A stretch of DNA of 64,000 bases. Source: CAISDA01 sp050258555 (GTDB lineage: Bacteria; Bacteroidota; Ignavibacteria; UBA10030; UBA8401). The notes beneath the pieces were generated by a model that made no database searches, was not told where the DNA came from, and worked only from the letters and a program-made list of their open reading frames with translations. Both the position numbers and the translations under genes were made by a program. The stretch's first letter is position 1; every line of letters starts with the position of its first letter. The stretch lies in NCBI GenBank assembly GCA_050258555.1, contig JBLMZA010000119.1, forward strand, positions 1-64,000, in the 5' to 3' direction. Positions 1 through 8,828 of the stretch are shown here, one piece after another.

Positions 1-43
1 AGGCGCGGTCACGATGCGGCGGCTGCGACTTGCCGGTGCCGGA

Positions 44-246
44 TCAGGGCTTGCGGACCGTGTCGCCGATGGTGACCGGGCCGTCGGATTCCATCACCAG
101 CGCGTAGGCCACGCGCTGGAAGACACGGAAGACGAAGGCCACGCCATAGCGCTTCTCTGGCAGGCGGAAGCTCTCCCTGCCCTCTTCGCCGCGATACTCG
201 GCGACGCCACGGTTGCGGTAGAGCGCGAGCACGTGGCCGCGCTCTA
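44..246 (-). CDS. C-terminal fragment of a LysM-domain protein (proteobacterial type)
   Basis: On the minus strand the frame ending at 44 reads a 67-residue tail. It contains the segments GHVLALYRNRG, LPEKRYGVAFVFRVF and YALVMESDGPV and ends IGDTVRKP. From family memory this resembles the C-terminus of LysM peptidoglycan-binding proteins found upstream of dprA in beta- and gamma-proteobacteria. The homologous frame stops abruptly near 246. Upstream of that point the sequence belongs to an unrelated lipoprotein in another frame, so only the 3' end of the gene is present. Base composition (very GC-rich) also differs from the AT-richer sequence that follows. The fragment is either a chimeric assembly join at the window edge or a recent rearrangement; a join is more likely. 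Confidence 0.5.
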
Positions 247-1442
247 TTATCCATGACAAACATATCATTTGCAGCCGTCGCACGGATATCTTCCAATCCC
301 CAACTGCTGAATGCCTTAAATTTCCATACCCCGGTTTTATTCGTTGCCAGGCCATCCCATGTGCCGGCGACATAGATCGGGAAGCCGGTTTGTGTCCAGA
401 TCGCCTCTGCGCAGTTGGAGCCGGGCACGAAGGGCATCTCTTCGACCTCGTTCTTCTCATTGAACTTTAGAATGAGGTTGGGAATAAGCGGATGTAATTC
501 ACCCCTAAGCCCGCAATAATATTCGCGCTTCCCTGTTTCCGGTTTGATAATGCCGAATGGATGAAGGAGCCTGCTTGTGGTCTTTGTCTCGATCTTCTTC
601 CAGGCATTGCCGTCAAAAGCGGCCGCGGCACCATTTACCCCAACAGCAAGAATATCAGTGGCGGATGTGCCGGTGATCTTCATCAACGCCTGCCCCTCGC
701 TCATGATCGGAGAAGGATTGGGACTTCCCAGAAACGGCGCGAGCCAGTAGGAGGTCAACGTGCCATTATGGAGTCGGTGGACCGATTGATCGGTGAACCA
801 GATGTCGTTCGTGTCGGCGACAAAGATGCCCGAAGCGAGGACTTCCATCGAAGATTCCATATCGTACGGATGCGATGAGAGATGGATCGGATGCCACTGC
901 GCCCCATCCCAGTGCAGCGCGCCATAGGTTCGTTCCACCATCTGACCGTCGACAGGCTCCTTTATATAGATTGCGCCACAGGCCCAGATATTGTTCTCAT
1001 CGATGATCCAAACATCATTCAACAATGAGGATGATCCTCCACCGAATTCATAGATCTGCCACGTGATATCGTGGCTCGTGGTATCCATCGTGTGGATCTG
1101 CGCCTGTGCCAATTGCGGGGTTTCGCGGCCATCGATTATTCTGCTGACGGCGTAGGCGTAGTCACGCACCGGCAGGAGTGTCGTATCATTATAGAAGAAT
1201 TCTCTTCCTATGCGCTGTTGAGCAAGGATGATCTCGCCGTTTCTCCTCAGGACGATGGTCACTGAGTCAGCACTCGTGCTGCTGATGCGCAATGTCGCAT
1301 CCGTTGAGACGACTTCCTTAACTGAGAGGGAAAGAGAATTCACAACATCGATTCCCAATACATTGGACTTACATCCGATGAGGCTGAAAATAACAAGCAG
1401 GCAAAGGTAGGCCACAGAATCAGGGAGGGATGGTTTTGTCAT
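247..1442 (-). CDS. Lipoprotein with propeller-like NDIW repeats, 3' end missing
   Basis: The start at 1442 (MTKPSLPDSV) gives a hydrophobic signal ending in a lipobox (FSLIGC, Cys at residue 24), so this is a predicted outer-membrane or surface lipoprotein. An upstream in-frame ATG at 1490 would bury the signal peptide. Residues about 30-110 resemble a fibronectin-III-like fold. The rest has repeated motifs such as NDVWIID, NIWACG, NDIWFTD and TDILAVG, each followed by a 'dGxxW' segment, as in beta-propeller-like secreted proteins of FCB bacteria. Homology stops near residue 398, where the reading frame runs into the LysM-like fragment at about 246. The last 80 or so residues of the open frame (below 247) are Arg/Pro-rich translation of the wrong frame. 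Function is unknown; exported surface protein is inference. Confidence 0.55.
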
Positions 1443-1679
1443 TTTTTTGGATGATTGAATATAGACAAACAGTCCAAGAAGCATTGTCATATATTATATG
1501 ATTTTGTTGCCATATTATAATATGATTATTTTGTCGATAATAATATGACTGCGGTCAATATTCTTGAGAATTGGATAAGTAATGGAAAGGTGTAGTTCTT
1601 TCCAATGTTGTTAAGGGTATGAGACCCTTAGGTTCTGCCGAACGACTGGAGAAACAATGCCGACAGGCTATCTGAGTGA

Positions 1680-2115
1680 CTGAAGGCAGACAAGCATTTA
1701 AGTCTGTCGGCTGTTGCACGCACCGTTAGGTCCTCGCTGAGTTCCGTTTACCGTTGGATCCAGGCATACCGCAACGGATGCGGAGAGCGGAACCGATGAC
1801 CCTCGAATGGAAAGATATCGACTGGAAAGGGAAATGGATACTGCTCGATCCCAACTTGGTCAAAACCCATCGTCATATCGTGATGCTGCCGATGGCAGAA
1901 ACATCGTCGATTATATTATGGGGCATTCTGAAGAAACTGCACTAAATCACTATTTTTCTATCCTCTCCGAAGAACTTATTAGGCAGATCCAGCCGTTCGA
2001 AAATCTTTTGCCAAATTATTTTCCTGCAGATCCGAAGAAAGAGGATGAATTGTTCTCCGAAGCTGTACGCCGCGGCCTCGCTAATAAGCGAAAAACTGTC
2101 AACACTATTCTATAG
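1680..2115 (+). pseudogene. Decayed tyrosine recombinase (integrase) with HTH-like fragment
   Basis: Three reading frames together make a broken gene. 1680-1799 reads a helix-turn-helix-like stretch (SAVARTVRSSLSSVYRWIQ) ending AYRNG. 1754-1945 reads MRRAEPMTLEWKDIDWKGK followed by KTHRHIVMLP, which matches box I of tyrosine recombinases (G-x-R-R-x-E). 1807-2115 reads IMGHSEETALNHYF, the C-terminal box with the GH histidine and the nucleophile tyrosine. The roughly 80-100 residues normally lying between the boxes, including H-x-x-R, are missing, so an internal deletion plus frameshifts has occurred. The HTH-like part could instead be a transposase remnant. The position beside the 3' end of tRNA-Pro is the usual one for an integrase of a tRNA-targeting island. 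Confidence 0.55.
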
Positions 2116-2162
2116 TTATGCCATACCTCTTCTGTTTACCCGATACGCACGTTTTTAAAAAT

Positions 2163-2199
2163 AAAAAGCCCTTAAATCAGTATGATTTAAGGGCTTTTT
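2163..2199 (-). terminator. Terminator downstream of tRNA-Pro
   Basis: A perfect 17-bp inverted repeat (arms 2163-2179 and 2183-2199, loop of 3) starts one base after the tRNA 3' end. Because both ends of the arms are A/T runs, it should terminate in both directions: the tRNA from the right and the integrase remnant from the left. Confidence 0.85.
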
Positions 2200-2200
2200 G

Positions 2201-2275
2201 TCGGGACGACAGGATTCGAACCTGCGACTTCTTGGTCCCAAACCAAGCGCTCTAGCCGGGCTGAGCTACGTCCCG
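2201..2275 (-). tRNA. tRNA-Pro(TGG)
   Basis: A full cloverleaf can be drawn on the minus strand. The acceptor stem is CGGGACG/CGTCCCG with discriminator A. The D arm is GCTC/GAGC, the anticodon stem CTTGG/CCAAG with loop TTTGGGA (anticodon TGG), and the T arm GCAGG-TTCGAAT-CCTGT. The CCA end is not encoded. The integrase remnant lies just beyond its 3' end. Confidence 0.95.
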
Positions 2276-2318
2276 AAACGGACGGCATGCGTGCAACGTG
2301 CATACCATGGGAGTGATT

Positions 2319-2347
2319 AATATACTCAATTCCGCGGGCGTATACAA
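2319..2347 (-). promoter_or_regulatory. Putative promoter of tRNA-Pro
   Basis: On the minus strand TTGTAT (2342-2347) and TATATT (2319-2324) are separated by 17 bp, about 45 bp upstream of the mature tRNA 5' end. Matches to the general -35/-10 consensus are good, but no experimental support is available. Confidence 0.45.
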
Positions 2348-2352
2348 GCGCT

Positions 2353-3702
2353 TCATTGTGCGGAAGCGGAGCCGGGCGCAATGGCCGGAAAATACAGCGT
2401 GAATGTCGTCCCCTTCTCCCGTTTCGAGCGGACGTCGATGAACCCGCCATGGCTTTTCACGATGCCATGCACGATCGACAGTCCGAGCCCCGTGCCCTTC
2501 CCCTTTTCCTTCGTCGTGAAAAATGGATCGAAGATCCTGGAGAGATGCGTCTCCTCGATGCCGGAACCGGTATCGCTCACCGAAAGCGCCACATAGCGTC
2601 CGGAAAGATTCTCTCCGAACTTTTCACGAAGCCGCGCGGCATCCACGGTCTCTTCCTTCAGCACAAGCACGCCGCCCTCGGCCATGGCGTCCTTCGCGTT
2701 CAGGCAGAGATTCAGAATGGCCTGATGCATGAGCCCCGGATCGGCATTGATCTCGAGACCCTCATTTCCGCTGATGGTTTCAACGAGTATGGATTTGGGA
2801 ATAAAATGCACGAGCATCTGCTTCACTTCCTCGATGATCGCCGAAAGACGGACGGACTCGAAGGCCATTTCGCTCTGCCGCGAAAACAACAGCAGCTGCT
2901 TCGTGATCGACGTGCCGCGCGCCGAAGCGTCGATGATGCGGTCGACGTATTTCACAAGATCCGGATCCTTTTCCACGCGCATCTTCAACAACTCGGCATT
3001 GCCCAGAAGCATCGCCAGAAGATTGTTGAAGTCATGCGCGATCCCGCCGGCCAAAGTGCCGATCGATTCCATGCGCTGCGTTTTGATCAGGTGGTCTTCC
3101 ATCTGCCGGCGCTCTTCTTCGGCGCGGAACCGGCGCAAGGACACGGCCGCAAGATAGGAGAAGGATTCCAGATATTCGCGCGACACGTCGGGCTGACCCT
3201 TCGAAAGCGCGATCATCGATGTGCCGAGAAGCTCGCCTTCCACCAGATAGGCAAGGCCGATGAACCGGTCGAGCCCCGTGACAGCCTTGACGATCGTGCT
3301 GACGGGTTCCGGGATCGCTCCGAATGTGATTTCATGCAGCGACGTGCTCACGGCCAGAGGAAATTCGGTCATCTGCCGGAAGACCTCGTCGCTCACCGGA
3401 GGACGGATGTCGCTGATCCGGTTGCCGATGATATTGAGAACCTTTTTAAACAATCCCGGTATCGCATCGATGCACGTCGGAATGAGCACACGCTGCGCCG
3501 GATCATAGAGCGAGAATGTCACAATCGGAGCGTGCGAAGAGCCGCGAAGATGCTTCGTCAGGAATTGCGGCAGATCCTCCGATGAAGGCATGGCTGCCAG
3601 CGCCACGGCCAGCTTGTTGATCTCGTTGATCACGGTCCCATGCTGCATGGATTCGGAGGCCGCCGCAGGCGGAATTTCCGTTGGTAGTACTGATCGACTC
3701 AT
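2353..3702 (-). CDS. Sensor histidine kinase (GAF-like input, HisKA, HATPase)
   Basis: 449 residues starting MSRSVLPTEI. An upstream extension to 3825 would run through the clpB terminator and is rejected. Residues about 20-190 look like a GAF-type sensor domain and no membrane segment is seen, so the kinase should be cytoplasmic. A HisKA box follows (GGIAHDFNNLL, phospho-acceptor His), of the type common in NtrB-like and hybrid kinases. The ATPase boxes come next: N box (LNLCLNAKDAM), G1 (DTGSGIEE), F (FDPFFTTK) and G2 (GKGTGLGLS). There is no receiver domain and no adjacent response regulator, so it is an orphan kinase whose signal and partner are unknown. The gene lies between the clpB terminator and tRNA-Pro and appears to be its own transcription unit. 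Confidence 0.9.
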   Translation of the reverse strand: MSRSVLPTEIPPAAASESMQHGTVINEINKLAVALAAMPSSEDLPQFLTKHLRGSSHAPIVTFSLYDPAQRVLIPTCIDAIPGLFKKVLNIIGNRISDIRPPVSDEVFRQMTEFPLAVSTSLHEITFGAIPEPVSTIVKAVTGLDRFIGLAYLVEGELLGTSMIALSKGQPDVSREYLESFSYLAAVSLRRFRAEEERRQMEDHLIKTQRMESIGTLAGGIAHDFNNLLAMLLGNAELLKMRVEKDPDLVKYVDRIIDASARGTSITKQLLLFSRQSEMAFESVRLSAIIEEVKQMLVHFIPKSILVETISGNEGLEINADPGLMHQAILNLCLNAKDAMAEGGVLVLKEETVDAARLREKFGENLSGRYVALSVSDTGSGIEETHLSRIFDPFFTTKEKGKGTGLGLSIVHGIVKSHGGFIDVRSKREKGTTFTLYFPAIAPGSASAQ

Positions 3703-3755
3703 GCACTCTGCATATGTGAAGAGGGTGGAAACGGCATTCAGAAATAAAATAAAAA

Positions 3756-3786
3756 TCCCCTGCACCCTATTATCGGCTGCAGGGGA
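3756..3786 (-). terminator. Terminator of clpB
   Basis: 9-bp arms (3756-3764 and 3778-3786, GC-rich CCCC core) with a 13-base loop, followed on the minus strand by TTTTTATTTTATTT. It lies 42 bp past the clpB stop codon. Confidence 0.8.
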
Positions 3787-3828
3787 AAAAGCATTAATCG
3801 GAACGAAGCGGGCCACGCCCGGCACATG

Positions 3829-6486
3829 TTATGCGGCGGGCTTCAGCTGCGCCTTGCGGAAGGAGAGCGAGCCTTCGCGCTCGAGGCCGATTTCGATCGT
3901 GTCGCCTTCCGAAAATTCGCCGGCCAAAATCCGCTCGGACAGCGCATTGACGATGTGCTTCTGTATGACGCGCTTCAAGGGACGGGCGCCGAAGCTCGGA
4001 TCGTACCCGAGCCGCGCGATCCACTCCTTGGCCTCTTCGGTCACCATGAGCGTCATGTCCTTCTGCGCCAGAAGCGCGCCGACTCTCTGCAGCTGCAGGT
4101 CGACCACCTGCTTGATGTCCGATTGCGTCAGAGGCTTGAAGAGAATGATGTCGTCGATGCGGTTCAAAAATTCCGGCCGTATCGCCTGGCGCAGCATCGC
4201 ATAGAGCTGCGCGCGAAGCTCGCCCACCATGTCCTCCCACTGCTCCTCGCTTGCCAGCTCCGAGATGCGCTCCTGTATGAACTGCGATCCCAGGTTCGAC
4301 GTCATGATGATGATCGTGTTCTTGAAGTTGACCGTACGGCCCTTCGAATCGGTGAGCCGCCCGTCGTCGAGCACCTGCAGAAGCACGTTGAAAACATCGG
4401 GATGCGCCTTCTCGATTTCATCCAGAAGCACGACCGAATACGGCTTGCGCCTGACGGCTTCGGTCAACTGCCCGCCTTCCTCGTATCCCACATAGCCCGG
4501 AGGCGCGCCGATCAGACGCGAGACCGAAAATTTTTCCATATACTCGCTCATATCGAAACGGAGCATGGCATTCTCGTCGTTGAAGAGAAGCTCTGCAAGC
4601 GAGCGGGCAAGTTCGGTCTTGCCCACGCCGGTTGTGCCCAGGAAGATGAACGAGCCGATCGGCCGCTTCTCGTCCTGGAGTCCCGCACGGCTCCGCCTGA
4701 TGGCATCGGCCACGGCCGTGACGGCTTCCTTCTGGTTGACCATGCGCTCGTGGATTTTTTCTTCGAGATGAAGCAGCTTCACGCGTTCGGCTTCGAGCAT
4801 GCGCGTGACGGGGATGCCGGTCCACTTCGACACGATCTCGGCGATGTCTTCGGCGTCGACTTCCTGCTTGAGCATCTTTCCGCTCTTCTGCACTTCGGCC
4901 AGTTCGGCCGACGCGGCCTTGAGCCTGTTCTCGAGCGCGGCAAGCGTGCCGTAGCGGAGCTCGGCCACGCGCGCAAGGTCTCCCTCGCGCTCTTTCTGCT
5001 CGGCTTCGTAGCGCGCCTTCTCGATGTCTTCCTTCATCGAGCGGATGGACTGTATGAGCGTCCGTTCATTCTCCCAATGGGCGCGCAGGCGGCTGCGCTC
5101 CTGATTGAGCTCGGCCAGTTCCTTCTGTATCGATTCGATGTGCGCCTTGATCGACTCCCGGTCGGCTTCCGTCGCATACTCGGCCGTCAGTTCGCGCTGC
5201 ACGGCCTCGCGCTCGATTTCGGCGTGCTTGATCTTGCGCTCGACGGCATCGAGCTCTTCGGGCATCGAATCGATCTCGATGCGGAGCTTCGATGCGGCTT
5301 CATCCACTAGATCGATCGCCTTATCGGGAAGAAACCGATCCGAGATGTAGCGGTCCGAGAGCTGCGCGGCGGCCACAATCGCGCCGTCCGTGATGCGCAC
5401 GCCGTGGTGCACTTCGTAACGCTCCGAGAGTCCGCGCAGGATCGAGATCGTATCGGCCACGCTCGGCTCGCCGATCAGGACGGGCTGGAATCTCCGCTCA
5501 AGCGCGGGATCCTTTTCGATATACTTCTTGTATTCATCGAGCGTCGTAGCGCCGATGGCGCGCAGATCTCCGCGGGCCAGGGCGGGCTTGAGCATGTTGG
5601 CCGCATCGACCGACCCTTGTGCGGAGCCGGCGCCGACCAACGTATGCATCTCGTCGATAAAGAGGATGATCTCGCCGTTGGAATTTTCCACTTCCTTCAG
5701 CACGGCTTTGAGCCGCTCTTCAAACTGCCCGCGGAAGCTCGCGCCGGCGATCATCGCCGCCATATCGAGCGCCACGATGCGCTTCGAGCGGATATTCTCG
5801 GGCACATCCCCGTGCACGATTCTGTGCGCGATGCCTTCGGCAATGGCGGTCTTGCCCACGCCGGGCTCGCCGATCAGGACGGGATTGTTCTTCGTGCGGC
5901 GGCTCAGGACCTGCATCACGCGCCGGATTTCCTCGTCGCGTCCGATCACGGGATCGAGCTTCCCCTTGCGCGCCAGTTCGTTCAGATCGCGCCCGAATTT
6001 TTCGAGCGATCGGTACTTGTCCTCGGGATTCTGATCGGTGACGCGCTGGCTTCCGCGCACGTCCTTCAGCGCCTTCAGCACTTCGTTGCGCGTCACGCCC
6101 TGGTCCAAAAGCAGCTTCGCGCCGGCGGACTGTTTTGCGCCCAGAAGCGCCATGAGCAGATGCTCGGCGCTCACGAACTCGTCCTTCAGGCTCTCGGCTT
6201 CCTTCTGCGCCTGCTCGAGCACTGTATTGAGCGCCGGCGAGATGAACTGTCCGCTCGATGAGCCGACTTTCGGCAGCTTCTCGATGATTTCGTTGATCTT
6301 GATCTTGATGTAATTGACGTTGGCGCCGACTTTCTGCAGAATCGGCACGACGACGCCCTGCGGATCCTGCACCAACGCCGCCAGCAAATGTTCCGGTTCG
6401 ATGGCCTGATTGCCGTAGCTTGTCGCGATTTCCTGCGCGTTCTGTACGGCTTCCTGCGACTTGATCGTGAATTTATTGAAATTCAT
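3829..6486 (-). CDS. clpB: ATP-dependent disaggregase ClpB
   Basis: 885 residues (E. coli ClpB has 857), a hexameric AAA+ disaggregase that works with DnaK to rescue aggregated proteins. The N-terminal Clp repeat domain (about 1-150) begins MNFNKFTIKSQEAVQNAQE. NBD1 has Walker A GEPGVGKTAIAEG and Walker B LFIDEMHTLVGAG. A coiled-coil M domain rich in Glu/Arg/Lys follows (about 400-530). NBD2 has Walker A GTTGVGKTELA and Walker B LLDEIEKAH. The ATG at 6486 is chosen because it is preceded by a good Shine-Dalgarno (AAGGAG) and matches the family start; the longer frame runs into an intergenic repeat. dnaK lies 227 bp upstream on the same strand, a natural functional pair, but an intervening terminator suggests separate transcripts. 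Confidence 0.97.
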   Translation of the reverse strand: MNFNKFTIKSQEAVQNAQEIATSYGNQAIEPEHLLAALVQDPQGVVVPILQKVGANVNYIKIKINEIIEKLPKVGSSSGQFISPALNTVLEQAQKEAESLKDEFVSAEHLLMALLGAKQSAGAKLLLDQGVTRNEVLKALKDVRGSQRVTDQNPEDKYRSLEKFGRDLNELARKGKLDPVIGRDEEIRRVMQVLSRRTKNNPVLIGEPGVGKTAIAEGIAHRIVHGDVPENIRSKRIVALDMAAMIAGASFRGQFEERLKAVLKEVENSNGEIILFIDEMHTLVGAGSAQGSVDAANMLKPALARGDLRAIGATTLDEYKKYIEKDPALERRFQPVLIGEPSVADTISILRGLSERYEVHHGVRITDGAIVAAAQLSDRYISDRFLPDKAIDLVDEAASKLRIEIDSMPEELDAVERKIKHAEIEREAVQRELTAEYATEADRESIKAHIESIQKELAELNQERSRLRAHWENERTLIQSIRSMKEDIEKARYEAEQKEREGDLARVAELRYGTLAALENRLKAASAELAEVQKSGKMLKQEVDAEDIAEIVSKWTGIPVTRMLEAERVKLLHLEEKIHERMVNQKEAVTAVADAIRRSRAGLQDEKRPIGSFIFLGTTGVGKTELARSLAELLFNDENAMLRFDMSEYMEKFSVSRLIGAPPGYVGYEEGGQLTEAVRRKPYSVVLLDEIEKAHPDVFNVLLQVLDDGRLTDSKGRTVNFKNTIIIMTSNLGSQFIQERISELASEEQWEDMVGELRAQLYAMLRQAIRPEFLNRIDDIILFKPLTQSDIKQVVDLQLQRVGALLAQKDMTLMVTEEAKEWIARLGYDPSFGARPLKRVIQKHIVNALSERILAGEFSEGDTIEIGLEREGSLSFRKAQLKPAA

Positions 6487-6526
6487 TATTCTTCTCCTTC
6501 TAATCGATGCTTCCTGTGTATCGGGA

Positions 6527-6620
6527 ATGAGATCCTTCGGTCGCTTCGCTCCCTCAGGATGACAGAGAACCATACGGAATAATGAGTCTTTGTCATCCTG
6601 AGCGAAGCGAAGGATCTCAC
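6527..6620. repeat. Inverted intergenic repeat of the GGATCTTCGCTNCG type
   Basis: Two copies of a sequence around AGATCCTTCG...GCTCAGGATGACA occur in opposite orientation at about 6529-6567 and 6586-6620. Read through, they give the familiar spurious peptides HPEGAKRPKDL and SFASLRMT that appear in many draft annotations. This motif is known as a dispersed intergenic repeat in several phyla. It fills the clpB upstream region and could fold into a long hairpin. Confidence 0.7.
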
Positions 6621-6654
6621 TATGGAATGCCAGGCAGCCTTTCTTGTACACAAA

Positions 6655-6684
6655 AGGCGATTCCTTGCTGACAAGAAATCGCCT
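6655..6684 (-). terminator. Terminator of dnaK
   Basis: AGGCGATT (6655-6662) pairs with AATCGCCT (6677-6684), followed on the minus strand by TTTTGTGT. It sits 30 bp past the dnaK stop codon. Confidence 0.7.
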
Positions 6685-6713
6685 CGTGTGTTCCTCCTCA
6701 CCACAATTTATGC

Positions 6714-8639
6714 TTATTTCTCGTCCACCACCTCGAAGTCCGCATTTTCGACTTTCTTATCGTCCTTCTTCTGCTCGGACGACGAAGAGGTCTGCTGGCC
6801 GCCGGCCTGCTGCTGATCGGCCGGTTGCTGCTGCTTGGCCGATTCATACATCTTCGACGAGGCGTCGTTCCAGATGGCGTTCAAGGCGTCCATCTTCGCT
6901 TTGATATCGGCGGCGTTGTTCGCCTTCACGGCCGCTTCCAGATCGTTGGCCGCCGCTTCGAGCTTCGACTTCACATCCTCCGGCATCTTGCCTTCCATCT
7001 CCTTGATCTGCTTCCTGGTCGAGAAGACGAGATTGTCGGCCTGGTTTTTCATTTCGATCTCTTCCTTGCGCTTTGCGTCTTCAGCCGCATGCGCCTGGGC
7101 GTCGTGCTTCATCTTTTCGACTTCTTCCTTGCTCAATCCCGAAGACGAGGTGATGCGGATCGACTGCTCCTTGTTCGTCGCCTTGTCTTTGGCCGTCACA
7201 TGAAGCATGCCGTTGGCATCGATGTCGAACGTGACTTCGATCTGGGGCACGCCGCGCATCGAAGGCGGAATGCCGTCCAGGTGGAAGCGTCCGAGCGTGC
7301 GGTTATCCGATGCAAGGGGACGTTCGCCCTGCAGCACATGAATCTCGACCGAGGTCTGATTGTCGGCCGCCGTGCTGAAGATCTCGCTCTTTCTGGTCGG
7401 GATGGTCGTGTTGGCGTCGATGAGTTTCGTCATCACGCTGCCCAAGGTTTCGATGCCGAGCGAAAGAGGCGTCACATCGAGCAGCAATACGTCCGTCACA
7501 TCGCCCGAGAGCACGCCGCCCTGGATGGCCGCGCCGACGGCGACGACTTCATCCGGGTTCACGCCCTTGTGTCCTTCCTTGCCGAAAATCTCGGTCACGA
7601 GCTGCTGCACGCGCGGCATGCGCGTCATGCCTCCGACCAGGATCACTTCATCGATCTGGCTCGGCTGGAGTCCCGCATCCTTCAACGCCTTCTCCACCGG
7701 TCCCACGCAGCGCTTGATCAGATCGTCCACGAGCTGCTCGAACTTCGCGCGCGTCAGGTTCAGATTCAAATGCTTCGGTCCTTCGTTCGTCGCGGTGATG
7801 AACGGAAGGTTGATCTCCGTCTGCGGAAGCTGCGAGAGTTCGATCTTCGCCTTCTCGGCCGCTTCGCGCAGACGCTGGAGCGCCATCGGATCTTTCAGAA
7901 GGTCCACGCCTTCCTGCTTCTTGAATTCATCGGCGATGTAATCGACCAGACGCTGATCGAAGTTGTCGCCGCCCAGATGCGTGTCGCCGTTGGTCGACTT
8001 CACTTCGAAGACGCCGTCGCCGAGCTCGAGCACCGAAATATCGAATGTGCCGCCGCCGAGATCGAACACCGCGACCTTCGAATCCTTGTGTTTCTTATCC
8101 ATGCCGTAGGCCAGTGCCGCGGCCGTCGGCTCGTTGATGATGCGGCGCACATTCAAGCCCGCGATTTCCCCGGCTTCCTTTGTCGCCTGGCGCTGCGCAT
8201 CGTTGAAATATGCCGGCACGGTGATGACCGCTTCGGTCACCTTCTGGCCGAGATAATCTTCCGCCGTCTGCTTCATCTTCTGCAGGATCATCGCGGAGAT
8301 TTCCGGCGGCGAATAGACGCGGTCGCCGATTTGCACGCGCGCCGTGTTGTTGTCTCCGGTCACGACCTTGTAGGGAACAAGCGTCATTTCCTCGTTCACT
8401 TCCGGCATCAGGCGTCCCATGAAGCGCTTGATCGAAAAGACGGTGTTCTGCGAATTCGTCACCGCCTGGCGCTTGGCCGGCTGTCCCACGAGCCGCTCGC
8501 CGTTTTTCGCAAAACCGACGACAGACGGAGTGGTGCGTAACCCTTCAGCATTGGCAATAACGACCGGGTCGTTGCCTTCCATGACGGCAACAACCGAATT
8601 CGTTGTTCCCAAGTCAATTCCAATTATTTTTCCAGCCAT
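6714..8639 (-). CDS. dnaK: Chaperone DnaK (Hsp70)
   Basis: 641 residues, the usual DnaK length. The N-terminal ATPase has phosphate loop 1 GIDLGTTNSVVAVMEG, phosphate loop 2 VFDLGGGTFDISVLELG and the adenosine motif VILVGGMTRMPRVQ. The linker (DVLLLDVTPLSLG) and substrate-binding domain follow. The lid ends in a Gln/Ser/Lys-rich disordered tail that closes with the DnaK-type acidic terminus FEVVDEK. The start at 8639 has a GGAG Shine-Dalgarno 8 bp upstream. The two upstream in-frame Met candidates would add unrelated sequence. No grpE or dnaJ is adjacent. A 390-bp upstream region carries a candidate promoter and a tandem octamer but no CIRCE element. Confidence 0.98.
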   Translation of the reverse strand: MAGKIIGIDLGTTNSVVAVMEGNDPVVIANAEGLRTTPSVVGFAKNGERLVGQPAKRQAVTNSQNTVFSIKRFMGRLMPEVNEEMTLVPYKVVTGDNNTARVQIGDRVYSPPEISAMILQKMKQTAEDYLGQKVTEAVITVPAYFNDAQRQATKEAGEIAGLNVRRIINEPTAAALAYGMDKKHKDSKVAVFDLGGGTFDISVLELGDGVFEVKSTNGDTHLGGDNFDQRLVDYIADEFKKQEGVDLLKDPMALQRLREAAEKAKIELSQLPQTEINLPFITATNEGPKHLNLNLTRAKFEQLVDDLIKRCVGPVEKALKDAGLQPSQIDEVILVGGMTRMPRVQQLVTEIFGKEGHKGVNPDEVVAVGAAIQGGVLSGDVTDVLLLDVTPLSLGIETLGSVMTKLIDANTTIPTRKSEIFSTAADNQTSVEIHVLQGERPLASDNRTLGRFHLDGIPPSMRGVPQIEVTFDIDANGMLHVTAKDKATNKEQSIRITSSSGLSKEEVEKMKHDAQAHAAEDAKRKEEIEMKNQADNLVFSTRKQIKEMEGKMPEDVKSKLEAAANDLEAAVKANNAADIKAKMDALNAIWNDASSKMYESAKQQQPADQQQAGGQQTSSSSEQKKDDKKVENADFEVVDEK

Positions 8640-8687
8640 AATTTCTTCTCCTTTAGTCTTTCTCAGTAGGTGGATTGCTTCTCTCTG

Positions 8688-8715
8688 TCTATATTTTAAG
8701 CAATGACCGTGCCAA
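8688..8715 (-). promoter_or_regulatory. Putative dnaK promoter
   Basis: On the minus strand TTGGCA (8710-8715) and TATAGA (8688-8693) are separated by 16 bp, ending about 49 bp before the dnaK start codon. It looks like a housekeeping-type promoter, not a sigma-32 one. Confidence 0.4.
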
Positions 8716-8828
8716 TACACAATGTGGCGAAAATTGATCGATTTCGCATATTTTGAGATTCCCACCCCTTTTCCGCACTGCCATGTTGGCAGTTTTCATT
8801 CACAGCTTCTGACAATTTCCTCCCCACG

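Noticed and set aside
9..250. Arg/Pro-rich C-terminus of the lipoprotein frame
   Set aside because: It is the wrong-frame reading of the LysM-like fragment across the junction, not a real domain.
3826..5310. 494-codon plus-strand open frame across clpB
   Set aside because: It is antisense to the well-supported clpB gene, has no family resemblance, and reflects GC-rich codon bias opening the opposite strand.
6825..8540. 571-codon plus-strand open frame across dnaK
   Set aside because: Antisense to dnaK; His/Arg/Leu-rich translation typical of a shadow frame.
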